64,000 bases of DNA from Thermoflavifilum aggregans (GTDB lineage Bacteria; Bacteroidota; Bacteroidia; Chitinophagales; Chitinophagaceae). Positions 18,408 through 27,839 of the stretch are shown here, piece after piece (the first letter of the stretch is position 1; each line of letters begins with the position of its first letter). Made by a program: the position numbers and the translations under genes. The DNA is taken from the NCBI RefSeq assembly GCF_002797735.1, contig NZ_PGFG01000001.1:124001-188000 (forward strand). Direction: 5' to 3'. The notes beneath the pieces are model-generated. The model was not told the DNA's origin, ran no database searches, and saw only the letters and a program-made list of their open reading frames with translations.

Positions 18408-20528
18408 TCAAAAAATATGGTAGGTGATGAAGCTGGCTACATAAGCCAGGCAGGTCATATAGGCCAGCTGTATCAAAGGAAATTTCCAGGATTTGGTTTC
18501 TCTTTTCACCACAGCCAGTGTGCTCATGCATTGCATGGCAAATACATAAAAAATCATCAGGGAAAGCCCAACCGGTAGGGTATATACTTGGGTGCCATCT
18601 GGCCTGCGCGCTTGCTCCAGCTTCTGGCGAAGCGTATCGCGATCGGCATCTTTCCCTCCTTGCACGCTGTATAAAGTAGCCATGGTGCCTACAAACACCT
18701 CTCTGGCTGCAAAGGAGGTAATTAGGGCAATACCGATTTTCCAGTCAAATCCCAGTGGACGAATCACCGGCTCAATGATGTGCCCCAGGATACCCGCGTA
18801 GGAATGCTCCAGCCGCTGCGCCTGGTATTCTACTTCCAGTGCATCCCTTTGCTGGGGCTGCTGATCCATGAGCTGGGTGTAATGGGTTTTCAGTTGTTCC
18901 ATCTGGCGGTGGGGACCATAAGAAGCCAGAATCCATAAAATCAACGAAATGACCATAATCACCTTGCCTGCGTCAGTCACAAAAATCCGGGCTTTCTGAA
19001 CCATGGTAATGAATACGTTTTTCCACCGGGGCGACCGATAAACCGGCAATTCCAGGATAAAATAACTTTTTTCTTTCAGGTGAATGAGATGTTTCATTAC
19101 CCAGGCAACGGTTAGCGCTGTAAAAAATCCCAGCAGGTACAAACCCATCATCACCAGGCCCTGCAGGCTCAGAAATCCGAGCAGGTACCGATCCGGAATG
19201 ACCAGCGAAATCAGTACGATGTACACGGGTAAACGGGCGGAGCAGCTCATCAAAGGTGTAACCAGAATGGTAATGAGCCTTTCCTTATAATTTTCAATGT
19301 TTCGGGTAGCCATGATGGCGGGTACTGCGCAGGCCAGCCCGCTGATAAGAGGCATGACCGATTTGCCATTCAACCCCACCTGCCGCATCAGCCGGTCGCT
19401 GAGGAAACTTACGCGCGCCATATAGCCCGTATCTTCCAAAATGGTGATGAGACCAAACAAAATCATAATCTGGGGCACAAAAACGGCAATTCCACTTAAT
19501 CCGGCCACCAGGCCATTGATCAGCAAATCGCTAAACCAACCCGAAGGCAATACATCGCTTAACCAGGTACTAACCCAGGTAAATGCCTGTTCAATCAATC
19601 CCATGGGGTACTGGGCTAGCCAGAAAATGCTTTGAAACAGGAGAAACAGCACAGCCAGCAGAATGACATATCCCCAGAACCGGTGCAGCAGCACCTGGTC
19701 AATGTGTTCGGTAATCAGGTTTTTGCGGTGAGGATCATCCACCACCACGGCCTGGTTCATGACCTGGGCAATGCGCTGATAGCGTTGCATGATTTCTTCA
19801 CCCTGCACCCGGGCCCGGTTAAACCGCTCTTCTGCCAGGATATTCATCAATGCCAGCCGTTGGCCGCCATTTAGAAATTTGAGCTGTTCGTGGTGTGCTG
19901 CCACTAGCAGAGCCGCATAATCGCTCCTGACTTCCACATATTTCCGTGTTTTGCAAATTAAACCGGAAGCCAGCTCCCTGATAGGAATAAAATCTCCGGA
20001 CGGTGGCTTGTACTGACCAACAGCAGTGAGGGCCAAAGCCTTTTTCAAAGCAGCTATTCCTTTCTCCTTTCTAGGATTCACGGGCACTACTGGAACACCC
20101 AAAGCTAGCTCGAGCGCCGGCACATCAATCCGGATACCCTTTTGCTGGGCAATATCCATCATCGTCAGGGCAATGACCACCGGAATTTTCAGATCAATAA
20201 TCTGGGAACAAAACAGCAGATTGCGTTTGATATTGGAGGCATCGGCCAGGCAAATCACCATATCAGGCCGGTCCGGATTGCGTGGATTCAGCAACACGTC
20301 GAAGGTAACCCATTCATCAGCACTTCTGGGATAAATGCTGTACGTACCGGGAAGATCCACCACCTTGGCTTCCAGCCGGTGGTCCAGCCGGGTATAGCCC
20401 ACCTTTTTATCAACCGTTACCCCGGGAAAATTCCCCACCTTCTGGTTCAGGCCTGTAAGCGCATTAAACAGGGATGTCTTTCCGGAGTTAGGATTCCCAA
20501 CCAATACTATGCTGACAGTTTCGCTCAT
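18408..20528 (-). CDS. feoB: Ferrous iron transporter FeoB
   Basis: FeoB, 706 residues from the ATG at 20528. The N-terminal G domain has G1 GNPNSGKT at residues 11-18, G3 DLPG in VVDLPGTYS, and the G5 region further on. Two Gate-type membrane halves follow (from about 290), with conserved Cys-containing helices (GLACAVPAIMATRN; MSCSARLPVY) lining the iron path. An upstream in-frame TTG adds seven residues but the ATG gives the usual MSETVSIVLVGNPN. The partner feoA is not adjacent; a feoA gene is at 57494. No Fur box was recognised. Confidence 0.95.
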   Translation of the reverse strand: MSETVSIVLVGNPNSGKTSLFNALTGLNQKVGNFPGVTVDKKVGYTRLDHRLEAKVVDLPGTYSIYPRSADEWVTFDVLLNPRNPDRPDMVICLADASNIKRNLLFCSQIIDLKIPVVIALTMMDIAQQKGIRIDVPALELALGVPVVPVNPRKEKGIAALKKALALTAVGQYKPPSGDFIPIRELASGLICKTRKYVEVRSDYAALLVAAHHEQLKFLNGGQRLALMNILAEERFNRARVQGEEIMQRYQRIAQVMNQAVVVDDPHRKNLITEHIDQVLLHRFWGYVILLAVLFLLFQSIFWLAQYPMGLIEQAFTWVSTWLSDVLPSGWFSDLLINGLVAGLSGIAVFVPQIMILFGLITILEDTGYMARVSFLSDRLMRQVGLNGKSVMPLISGLACAVPAIMATRNIENYKERLITILVTPLMSCSARLPVYIVLISLVIPDRYLLGFLSLQGLVMMGLYLLGFFTALTVAWVMKHLIHLKEKSYFILELPVYRSPRWKNVFITMVQKARIFVTDAGKVIMVISLILWILASYGPHRQMEQLKTHYTQLMDQQPQQRDALEVEYQAQRLEHSYAGILGHIIEPVIRPLGFDWKIGIALITSFAAREVFVGTMATLYSVQGGKDADRDTLRQKLEQARRPDGTQVYTLPVGLSLMIFYVFAMQCMSTLAVVKRETKSWKFPLIQLAYMTCLAYVASFITYHIF

Positions 20529-20614
20529 GCCCTTTTCAGGAATTTGCAAAGCTATGGATTATTCTTCCTGGGCATGAAGCCGATCGGGAAATTCACTGAT
20601 CCAAAAAGGAAAAT

Positions 20615-22297
20615 TTATGGATGAGGTTGAATGTTGAACAGGCTAAAAAACAGATACAGCAAACCATCCATCCATTCACTCGAGGAAGTGCTATCATCTT
20701 GTTTTCCCCATCGGGTACCAAGGTCACTCATTGACAAATCAGCGAAAGATAAATGATGAGTTGGCATTTGAGTAATGGTAGACGATTGTTGCGTTGTTTC
20801 TTCGTCGGAATCATTTTCTTCCCAATCATCATCCCGATCCTGCTGCCATTGGAGTTCATTCAGTAAAAAAGCCTGTTTGTTGTTGGGCACATAAATGTTG
20901 ATCTCTACCTTCTGATTGCGAAAAGGTGTGCCCTTGGGCAGGGGTACGGCATCGGGGATATAGAGAATGGAATCTTCCTGCACAAAGGAAATGTGAAACT
21001 GTTCGACATTTCTAGTAGCCTCGGTACCAGTGGCTCCCCAGGCAGATTTGCGAATTTCAATCCGAAAACTGTCGTCTTCCGGCGATGGGATAATATGTAC
21101 ATGCACGTTGCGATAAAAAAGAGAATCGTCCCTGAGGGTTAACCAATTGCTGATGATGGCATATGTCCTACGACCACCTCCTTCAGATTCCTGCATGACG
21201 GGTTGAAATTTTACATAAAGGGTGTTGCCGGAAGGCTGATGAAATTCAGCCGGAACCTTTTCCTTTCTTTTTACCTGGAAATGATGACCGATATCCCATG
21301 CCAGGTAGATCATAATCGCCAGCCCAACCAGCCAGAGGGCAGCAAGCGTATAACCAACGGCGGCATGCATGCTGCGGGCACCTACCAGCCTTCGAATCAA
21401 AAAGATGATGAACGCAACGACAGGTATACCTAGCACCAGCAGAATCGAAGGCCAGAATAATACTCCGGGCCACCAACCGGCCCAGAAAAAGCCTTTCAGC
21501 GGAATCAGGATAGAGGAAGAACCTACCAGCGCAATCAAGGCAATACCCAGACAGAATATAACCAGAAGCCCTATGAGAATGAGTGCAATTTTTGCTATCC
21601 AGCCCACAACCCTCAGCAGAGCCAACAAAATTTCCCTCAAAACTTCACCTATATCATTGTTTTCTTTTTTTTTTAAAACCCCTGCAGCTTCTTTGCCCAG
21701 GTCCTGCGCTTTGGTTTTTACGCCACTGAGCTCTTCCTTGACAGCCTGGGAAATATTTTGCAAATCCACCCGTTCTCCGCGCATCTCCAGCTTTTCAGCA
21801 GCCGTACGTGCCCGAGGTACGGCTATCCACAACACCAGATAAAGCAGTACTCCCGTACCGGCGCCGAAAAACAGCAGAGCAAATACCAGCCGGAAAATAA
21901 CGGGATCTACTCCGAAATAAGCTCCCAATCCTCCGCAAACGCCTCCCAGAATCTTATCGTCAGGATCGCGGTACAGCCTTTTGCGCGGACGAAGCCCATC
22001 AGCTACCTGTGAAGAAGCGGAAGGCTGCTCGGTTTCACCTCCCAGCTCTTCGGGCCGACCCATGGCAGCAATCACCGCATTCACGTCGGCATCCGTAATA
22101 CAATTGCCACCCTTTCTCAACTGTTCCTGAAAGAGTTCTCCAATGCGGGTTTCAATGTCGGACACAATTTCATCTCCCCCAACTTCCTGACTGAAATGGC
22201 GTTGCAGACTTTCAATGTATGCTTTCAGCAGGTCATATGCCGTGTCTTCCATGGGAATCAGCAAACCTGCCAGATGGACGTTGATGATTTTTTTCAT
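20615..22297 (-). CDS. PspC domain membrane protein
   Basis: A 560-residue envelope protein. An N-terminal soluble region (1-85; DIETRIGELFQEQL) precedes a PspC domain at about 107-165 (KILGGVCGGLGAYFGVDPVIFRL plus a membrane helix). A helical linker, three or four further membrane segments (about 225-335) and a C-terminal periplasmic, beta-rich region follow, ending in an acidic patch near 490-505 and a short hydrophobic tail. PspC proteins sense envelope stress; here the gene follows a PadR-type regulator after 35 bases, so it is probably PadR-controlled. The ATG at 22297 is preferred over TTG at 22309. Confidence 0.85.
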   Translation of the reverse strand: MKKIINVHLAGLLIPMEDTAYDLLKAYIESLQRHFSQEVGGDEIVSDIETRIGELFQEQLRKGGNCITDADVNAVIAAMGRPEELGGETEQPSASSQVADGLRPRKRLYRDPDDKILGGVCGGLGAYFGVDPVIFRLVFALLFFGAGTGVLLYLVLWIAVPRARTAAEKLEMRGERVDLQNISQAVKEELSGVKTKAQDLGKEAAGVLKKKENNDIGEVLREILLALLRVVGWIAKIALILIGLLVIFCLGIALIALVGSSSILIPLKGFFWAGWWPGVLFWPSILLVLGIPVVAFIIFLIRRLVGARSMHAAVGYTLAALWLVGLAIMIYLAWDIGHHFQVKRKEKVPAEFHQPSGNTLYVKFQPVMQESEGGGRRTYAIISNWLTLRDDSLFYRNVHVHIIPSPEDDSFRIEIRKSAWGATGTEATRNVEQFHISFVQEDSILYIPDAVPLPKGTPFRNQKVEINIYVPNNKQAFLLNELQWQQDRDDDWEENDSDEETTQQSSTITQMPTHHLSFADLSMSDLGTRWGKQDDSTSSSEWMDGLLYLFFSLFNIQPHP

Positions 22298-22332
22298 GTT
22301 CAGATACAATTTACAGGTATGGATGAATATAT

Positions 22333-22662
22333 TTAATCCGTATGTGTAAGTTGGTTCACCGCCGTCACCATTTCTTTCCAGGTTTCTTCCAGCATATGGT
22401 AAAATGCCTCCCCTTCCGGGGTCATGGAAAAATATTTGCGGGGAGGACCGGATGGACTTTCTACCCAGCGATATTTCAAAAGCCCCGCATTTTTTAGCCG
22501 CGTAAGCAAGGGGTAAAGGGTGCCTTCCAGCACATGCAATCCGGCCGCCTTCATCTTCTCAATGATGTCTGAAGGATAAGCCTCTCCCTGCCTGATAATG
22601 GCCAGGATGCAAAATTCCAGAACCCCCTTGCGCATCTGCGACTGTGTGTTGTCAATATTCAT
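22333..22662 (-). CDS. PadR family transcriptional regulator
   Basis: A 109-residue winged-helix repressor. The core runs from about residue 10 (RKGVLEFCILAII...) through the recognition helix (VLEGTLYPLLTRLKNAGLL) and the wing (PRKYFSMTPEG), followed by a C-terminal dimerisation helix. The ATG at 22662 is used; an upstream TTG at 22692 falls in the promoter. It is the first gene of a padR-pspC operon, and an inverted repeat over its promoter suggests autoregulation. The inducing signal is unknown. Confidence 0.92.
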   Translation of the reverse strand: MNIDNTQSQMRKGVLEFCILAIIRQGEAYPSDIIEKMKAAGLHVLEGTLYPLLTRLKNAGLLKYRWVESPSGPPRKYFSMTPEGEAFYHMLEETWKEMVTAVNQLTHTD

Positions 22663-22689
22663 GGACCGCTTTTTATTCAAATCACCATA

Positions 22690-22721
22690 CAAAGTTATAT
22701 AAACTTTTTAATACTATGCAA
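22690..22721 (-). promoter_or_regulatory. Promoter of padR-pspC operon
   Basis: On the minus strand TTG (22721-22719), a 21-base spacer and TAACTTTG (22697-22690) match the Bacteroidota consensus. The -7 element lies 27 bases before the padR ATG. Confidence 0.6.
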
Positions 22722-22730
22722 TACATACTA
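22712..22730. promoter_or_regulatory. Candidate PadR operator
   Basis: An imperfect inverted repeat, TACTATG-N5-CATACTA (6 of 7 positions symmetric), overlaps the -33 element of the padR promoter. PadR proteins bind dyads of this kind, often built on ATGT/ACAT; the assignment here is inference from place and symmetry. Confidence 0.45.
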
Positions 22731-22740
22731 CCTTGTTAAT

Positions 22741-22769
22741 AAAAAAATTTTTAAGCGGCTTATACGCCG
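22741..22769 (-). terminator. Weak terminator after hemG
   Basis: On the minus strand a short GC stem (CGGC / GCCG, 6-base loop) is followed by an A/T run with seven consecutive T. The stem is short, so the call is tentative. Confidence 0.35.
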
Positions 22770-22799
22770 GATAAACGGTTGATAAAAGAGATGAAAAAT

Positions 22800-24179
22800 T
22801 TAGCCTTTGATTTGCCCGACGATGCGTTCGGCCAGCTGACGGGCTGTCTGCAGGCAATTCCCCACAGAAATGCCACCCCGGTAATTACCGGCCAGATACA
22901 ACCCGGGGAATTGCTGTTCCAGCTGCTGAAATGCGGAAATATGAGTCGGATAGGAAAGATCGTACTGCGGAATGGCCTCGTTCCAGCACCATTGTCGGGT
23001 GAATACAGGGGGTTGGTGAATATCCATGATTTTTTCAAACTCTTTCAGCATACGGGTTGCCCACTCCTGTTGATTGGTAGTGGCTATTTCCGGATGCCGC
23101 ATACCGCCGGCAAACAAAGTAAAGGCAGCCTGATCAGCCGGCGCCCGGCCCGGAAATATAGCCGAATTCCAGATGGCTCCCAGAAAAGAAAGATTTTCCT
23201 TTGCCGGTACCAGAAAGCCAAATCCATCCAAAGGCCTTTGAATAGCATGCAACGGATAAGCTGCGAAAACCACCATTACCGGAGGATATACAATCGCCTG
23301 CAGATGCGGTTTTATCCAGGCCCAATCACCATCTGCCAGCGCTGCCAGTGCATAAGCCGGGAGGGTGGAAACCAGAACCTGGCTGGTAAAGGTTTGACTA
23401 TCCGCTCCTTGCCTGCAGATGACTTCAAAGCTTCCTGCCTGACATCGGATGGAGCTGACAGGCATTTCCGTCAGTACCTGCTGGTGCAACCGGGCATAAA
23501 GAGCATCAGGCAAAGCCTGCATACCCGATTCAAAACTGAATAATTGTCCCCTGGCCGGATTGGCATTTTGTTTTGATTTCGCCATTTGTTTCATTCCTTT
23601 CAGCAGGCTGCCGTATTCCTGCTCCAGCCTGTACAACATCGGAAAAGCACTCGCTGCATGCAGCCGTTCAGGATCGCCGGCGAAAACTCCAGCTATAAAA
23701 GGATTTACCACATAGTTCAGCCATTCTTCCCCCAGCCTGCGGCGAACAAAGCTGGCCAAAGTTTCGGCAGCCTGTTCCCTGGCAGGTTTTACAAAAGGTT
23801 CCCGCAGCAACTGCATTTTTGCCCGGAAGGAAAGAAGCCGGCTAACAAGCAGATCTTTCGGCCGCATCGGAAGCGGATGCAGTTTTCCCCGGCGAACAAT
23901 GTAACGTCTGGATGCTGCAGGCCGGGCAAAAATCTGCTGCGCCTGCAGGCCCAGCTCGTCAATCATCTGCTGCACAACAGGGTATTGCGCCTGCAGGCTG
24001 TTCGGACCGGCATCCATCAGATAGGGTCCTTCCCTGAAACTGCGAATATGGCCGCCAGGGCGGCTATCTTTTTCCAGAATAATAAAATCAACCCCCTGTT
24101 GCTGCAATAAATAACCCAGTGCAAGTCCTGTGATGCCTGCACCCAGAATAAGGACCGGCTTGTGCATATCTGCATTCAT
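22800..24179 (-). CDS. hemG: Protoporphyrinogen oxidase
   Basis: A 459-residue FAD-dependent amine-oxidase-fold protein of the HemY/PPOX type, which oxidises protoporphyrinogen IX (or coproporphyrinogen III in some bacteria) to the porphyrin. The dinucleotide motif GAGITGLALG is at about residues 12-21, followed by EKDSRPGGHIRS; the C-terminus has GLYLAGNYRGGISVG, the second FAD contact. The ATG at 24179 follows the hemN stop by one base, so the two are translated from one message. hemG and hemN give successive steps of heme synthesis, feeding the heme A synthase nearby. Confidence 0.9.
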   Translation of the reverse strand: MNADMHKPVLILGAGITGLALGYLLQQQGVDFIILEKDSRPGGHIRSFREGPYLMDAGPNSLQAQYPVVQQMIDELGLQAQQIFARPAASRRYIVRRGKLHPLPMRPKDLLVSRLLSFRAKMQLLREPFVKPAREQAAETLASFVRRRLGEEWLNYVVNPFIAGVFAGDPERLHAASAFPMLYRLEQEYGSLLKGMKQMAKSKQNANPARGQLFSFESGMQALPDALYARLHQQVLTEMPVSSIRCQAGSFEVICRQGADSQTFTSQVLVSTLPAYALAALADGDWAWIKPHLQAIVYPPVMVVFAAYPLHAIQRPLDGFGFLVPAKENLSFLGAIWNSAIFPGRAPADQAAFTLFAGGMRHPEIATTNQQEWATRMLKEFEKIMDIHQPPVFTRQWCWNEAIPQYDLSYPTHISAFQQLEQQFPGLYLAGNYRGGISVGNCLQTARQLAERIVGQIKG

Positions 24180-24180
24180 T

Positions 24181-25563
24181 TTACAAAGAAGCTGAATATA
24201 CCGGTTTCTCTGCGGATGGCCTGTAAGCATCAAATGTATAGGCAATCTGCCGGAGAAACAGCATGCCCACAGGTGTTACCTTTATTTTCTTATCGTCCAC
24301 TTCAATAAATCCATCAGCCTGCAGTTGTTGCAAATCATTTTCCGCAGACTGAAAATATTCATCGAAATTCAAATGAAAGGTTTCGTTCCATGCTGTTTTA
24401 TCCACTTCATGATGGCACATGATCTGCATGATCACGTCTCTTCTTCTTTTATCATCTTCCGTAAGCCGATATCCCCGCGCAGTGGGAATCCGGTTTGATG
24501 TGACGGCCTGAAAATAAGCCTGTTCAGTTCTCTGATTCTGGGCATAGGCCCCAGGCAACTGGCTAATGCCGGTAATACCCAACCCGAACAAATGGGTCCC
24601 CGCCCGGGTACTATATCCCTGAAAATTGCGGTAAAGCTCCCTGCGCGCCAAAGCTATGGCTAGTTCATCATCTGGCAGGGCAAAATGATCCAGGCCAATG
24701 AATACATATCCTGCAGCCGTAAGCATATCAATGGTTTGCAACCACATGCGCATCTTTTCCGCGGGCTGAGGTATGGTGCGCACATCAATCAGGGCCTGGT
24801 GTTTTTTGATATGGGGCAGATGGGCATAATGAAAAACAGCAATCCGATTGGGTTTGAGGCGAATGATTTCCCGGATGGTATCCCGAAACGAAGCTGCCGT
24901 CTGATAAGGCAATCCATACATCAAATCGATGTTGAGGCTCTGAAAGCCCAGATCGCGGATCCAGCCAATCACCTCTTCGGTTAATGCCAATGGTTGTATG
25001 CGGTTAACAGCCTGTTGAACCCGGGGATGAAGATCCTGCACACCCATGCTGATCCGGTTGAAACCCGCTGCCTTCAAAGCTTCCAAATGTGCTGGCGTAA
25101 GTCCACGCGGATCAATTTCACAGCTGATTTCTGCTTCCGGCGTAAAATCAAAATACTGCCGGATAGTATCAGCCAGCATTTTCAGCTGTGATGGTGTCAG
25201 ATGGGTAGGCGTTCCGCCGCCCCAGTGCATCTGATCTACCAGATGGCCATCAGGCAGCCTGGCACGCCAAAGCGCAATTTCTTGGTGCAAATGATCCAGA
25301 TACCGCTGTACCCTTCCGGCATGATGGGTGATAATCATATTGCACCCGCAGAAATAACACAGCGTGTCACAAAATGGCAAATGCACATACAGCGACCATC
25401 GCGCATCCGGCTCGTTATGTTCAGCTTCAGACAAAGCCTCCAACCAGCAGCTTTCATCCCAATGCTGATCAAATACAGGCGCAGGAGGATAGCTGGTATA
25501 ACGAGGTACCGGATATTGATAGCGTTGGTACAATTCGGGAGGGATATGTTGAACTGCCATCAT
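24181..25563 (-). CDS. hemN: Oxygen-independent coproporphyrinogen III oxidase
   Basis: A 460-residue radical SAM enzyme converting coproporphyrinogen III to protoporphyrinogen IX without oxygen. The cluster motif C-x3-C-x2-C-x-C is in CDTLCYFCGC near residues 69-78, and HWGGGTPTHL follows. Length and the N-terminal RYTSYPPAPVF match true HemN rather than the shorter HemW. It is the first gene of a hemN-hemG operon. Co-occurrence of an oxygen-independent step with PPOX suggests use at low oxygen, but this is inference. Confidence 0.94.
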   Translation of the reverse strand: MMAVQHIPPELYQRYQYPVPRYTSYPPAPVFDQHWDESCWLEALSEAEHNEPDARWSLYVHLPFCDTLCYFCGCNMIITHHAGRVQRYLDHLHQEIALWRARLPDGHLVDQMHWGGGTPTHLTPSQLKMLADTIRQYFDFTPEAEISCEIDPRGLTPAHLEALKAAGFNRISMGVQDLHPRVQQAVNRIQPLALTEEVIGWIRDLGFQSLNIDLMYGLPYQTAASFRDTIREIIRLKPNRIAVFHYAHLPHIKKHQALIDVRTIPQPAEKMRMWLQTIDMLTAAGYVFIGLDHFALPDDELAIALARRELYRNFQGYSTRAGTHLFGLGITGISQLPGAYAQNQRTEQAYFQAVTSNRIPTARGYRLTEDDKRRRDVIMQIMCHHEVDKTAWNETFHLNFDEYFQSAENDLQQLQADGFIEVDDKKIKVTPVGMLFLRQIAYTFDAYRPSAEKPVYSASL

Positions 25564-25680
25564 AGCTTCTGTTTTACATTGCCTCCAAGTTAGCCTGCAG
25601 TCAATGTTTATCTGTCATACATCTGTTAGAAATACACAGGCATCTAATAATTCACTTACAGCTGACAATTGTTGTGTACT

Positions 25681-25697
25681 TGCAGGTTTGACCTGCA
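25681..25697. repeat. Perfect inverted repeat between hemN and comEC
   Basis: TGCAGGT-TTG-ACCTGCA is a perfect 7-bp dyad with a 3-base centre in the 198-base divergent gap. It could be an operator for either gene. The remainder of the gap shows no gene. Confidence 0.35.
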
Positions 25698-25761
25698 TAT
25701 ATTAATTTTTCACCGTCTGGCGTAATCATGAATAAGTCCAGCCCGCAGAAATCTCAAACCC

Positions 25762-27837
25762 ATGTTCCCTTCCTCGTTGCGCCTGCTGGTTGCTTTGATA
25801 GCCGGTATCCTCTGCGAAATGTACGGGCTTGTACCATTATCCGCCGTGTACCTGATTTGCAGCATAGCTGTTGTTTGGACATTCCTTTTTATTTGGATAT
25901 CCGTACCAGCCAGATATTCCATCTACCTGACGTCCGTACATGGATACATGATCTGGATCATGTGGATATGCACCGGATATTTTGCATCGGCTTTACAGGA
26001 TCCGCGCCTGCGTGAAAGCTGGATAGGCAACCGTCTGCAACCTGGTGATCAGTGGATAGGTGTATGCAAATCATTAGAAGAAAAATCTTCTACCTATCCA
26101 TGTGTGATGGAAGCCCGTTATCTGATTCATGCATCCGGAAAAACAGAAACCTGTACAGGCAAGGTGCTTTGTTATCTGCGCAAAGCTGCTTATGCAAGAT
26201 TGCCACAGGCGGGTGATATGCTTCTTATCCGCAAGACTCCTACAAAACTTGCACATCACACGAATCCAGGTATGCCTGATTATGCCGGCTATATGGAACA
26301 TCAACAAATCTATCATGAAGTGTTTCTTGATAGCACGGAATGGAAGTATTTCAAGCTCGGTAAAACAGGTTATTTTTCTGCTGTTGCAACGGATTTACTA
26401 CGTTTTTTCAACTATTTAAAAATTTCCTGTAAGCACAAACTCCATGATTTTCTCTCTGACCCTGATATCCGGGGCTTTGCTTATGCCATGGTTACAGGTG
26501 ATCGCGGTGAAATGGATCCGACTATCATCCAGTCATACAGAAATACAGGCACTATTCATATTCTGGCAATTTCCGGATTGCATATCGGAATCCTGTTTGG
26601 TGCATGCATGTTTATCCTGAGCTTATGCAGAATTCCTACCCACATGCGTGTACCGATAGCACTTTTGTGTGCCTGGTTGTTCGTCATCTTTTCCGGCATG
26701 GCTCCTTCAGCCTGCAGGGCAGCTTTGATGATAAGTTTGATCCTGTTACCCCAATGGGTACTGAAAAGACCCATATCGTCTATAGATGCATTGGTTTCTT
26801 CAGCTATTTTGTTGTTGATAATACATCCGGCATGGATCATGGACATTGGCTTTCAGCTTTCCTATCTGGCTGTGGCCGGCATTTTGCTTTACTATCCGTT
26901 TCTTTACCGATGCCTGCAAACTGAAAACAGGATTGTAAAAAAATGCTGGAGCATGATAGCGGTTTCTGTTGCCGCACAAGTCCTGATTCTTCCCTTAAGT
27001 ATTTATTACTTTCATCAATTTCCGGTTTTGTTTTTTATTACGAATCTGATTGCTGTTCCGCTTTCAGGCATCCTGCTGATTCTTACCTGCGCATTGCTGA
27101 TCATTCCGTGGTCTTCATTATTATTTTACATAGCCAAACTAATCCTTATCACTGGTTATATCCTGCAGGAAAGCATCCAATGGTTTCATGCAATGAAATG
27201 GAGCCGGGTAGAAAATCTGTTTATTTCATCTTCAGAAATGATATGGATGTTTATTTGTCTGTTTGGTATGATGGCTTTTTTTATGAAACGTTCAAAAAGC
27301 GCTCTTGCGATAGCTATGCTTGGTTTTCTTGGTTTTTGGATAAACAGGGATTATGTTTTTTTACAATCATGTACCCAACAAAAATTTATTGTATATCATA
27401 TTCCGCATGTTTCATTGCTGGAATGGGTTGAAGGGCAAAAAGCTTTCTGCTGGTTATCCGGGAATCGACATCAGCAGGATGATATAAGAGAATTATCGGT
27501 CAGCAAATCATTATTTCATATTCGAAGGCAAGATCTTGCAACTGATAGTACGTCCTGCACGCATGTGTTTACCTGGAATCACTTGCAGTTTATCCAGCTG
27601 GATGGCAGAAAGCAGGAATTTTTATTTTTCAGAGAAGCAACATTTCCATGTTTTATTATTGTTACACACAATGCGAAACCCGATAGCACATGGCTTCAAC
27701 ATGTATCACCCAGGGCGGTAATAGCCGATGGTACCAATACATTTGGCACAATTGCAAAATGGAAAAATGTTTGCGAACACCTAAATTTGCATTTTCATGC
27801 TACTTCTGAAAAAGGAGCTTTTGTACTAAACCTCTGA
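25762..27837 (+). CDS. ComEC/Rec2 family DNA uptake channel protein, lacking an evident nuclease domain
   Basis: A 691-residue membrane protein. An N-terminal DUF4131-like region (helices plus a beta-rich periplasmic segment at about 85-185) precedes the Competence core (from about 215), marked by FAYAMVTGDRGEMDP and ILAISGLHIGI; nine or so helices end near residue 525. In classical ComEC the C-terminus is a metallo-beta-lactamase-like domain; here residues about 535-691 retain no HxHxDH motif. In this family ComEC moves single-stranded DNA across the inner membrane. The purH start follows the stop by two bases, so the two are coupled. Confidence 0.85.
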   Translation: MFPSSLRLLVALIAGILCEMYGLVPLSAVYLICSIAVVWTFLFIWISVPARYSIYLTSVHGYMIWIMWICTGYFASALQDPRLRESWIGNRLQPGDQWIGVCKSLEEKSSTYPCVMEARYLIHASGKTETCTGKVLCYLRKAAYARLPQAGDMLLIRKTPTKLAHHTNPGMPDYAGYMEHQQIYHEVFLDSTEWKYFKLGKTGYFSAVATDLLRFFNYLKISCKHKLHDFLSDPDIRGFAYAMVTGDRGEMDPTIIQSYRNTGTIHILAISGLHIGILFGACMFILSLCRIPTHMRVPIALLCAWLFVIFSGMAPSACRAALMISLILLPQWVLKRPISSIDALVSSAILLLIIHPAWIMDIGFQLSYLAVAGILLYYPFLYRCLQTENRIVKKCWSMIAVSVAAQVLILPLSIYYFHQFPVLFFITNLIAVPLSGILLILTCALLIIPWSSLLFYIAKLILITGYILQESIQWFHAMKWSRVENLFISSSEMIWMFICLFGMMAFFMKRSKSALAIAMLGFLGFWINRDYVFLQSCTQQKFIVYHIPHVSLLEWVEGQKAFCWLSGNRHQQDDIRELSVSKSLFHIRRQDLATDSTSCTHVFTWNHLQFIQLDGRKQEFLFFREATFPCFIIVTHNAKPDSTWLQHVSPRAVIADGTNTFGTIAKWKNVCEHLNLHFHATSEKGAFVLNL

Positions 27838-27839
27838 AC

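Noticed and set aside
27838-27839. Purine riboswitch before purH
   Set aside because: Only two bases separate comEC from purH, so no leader can exist there.
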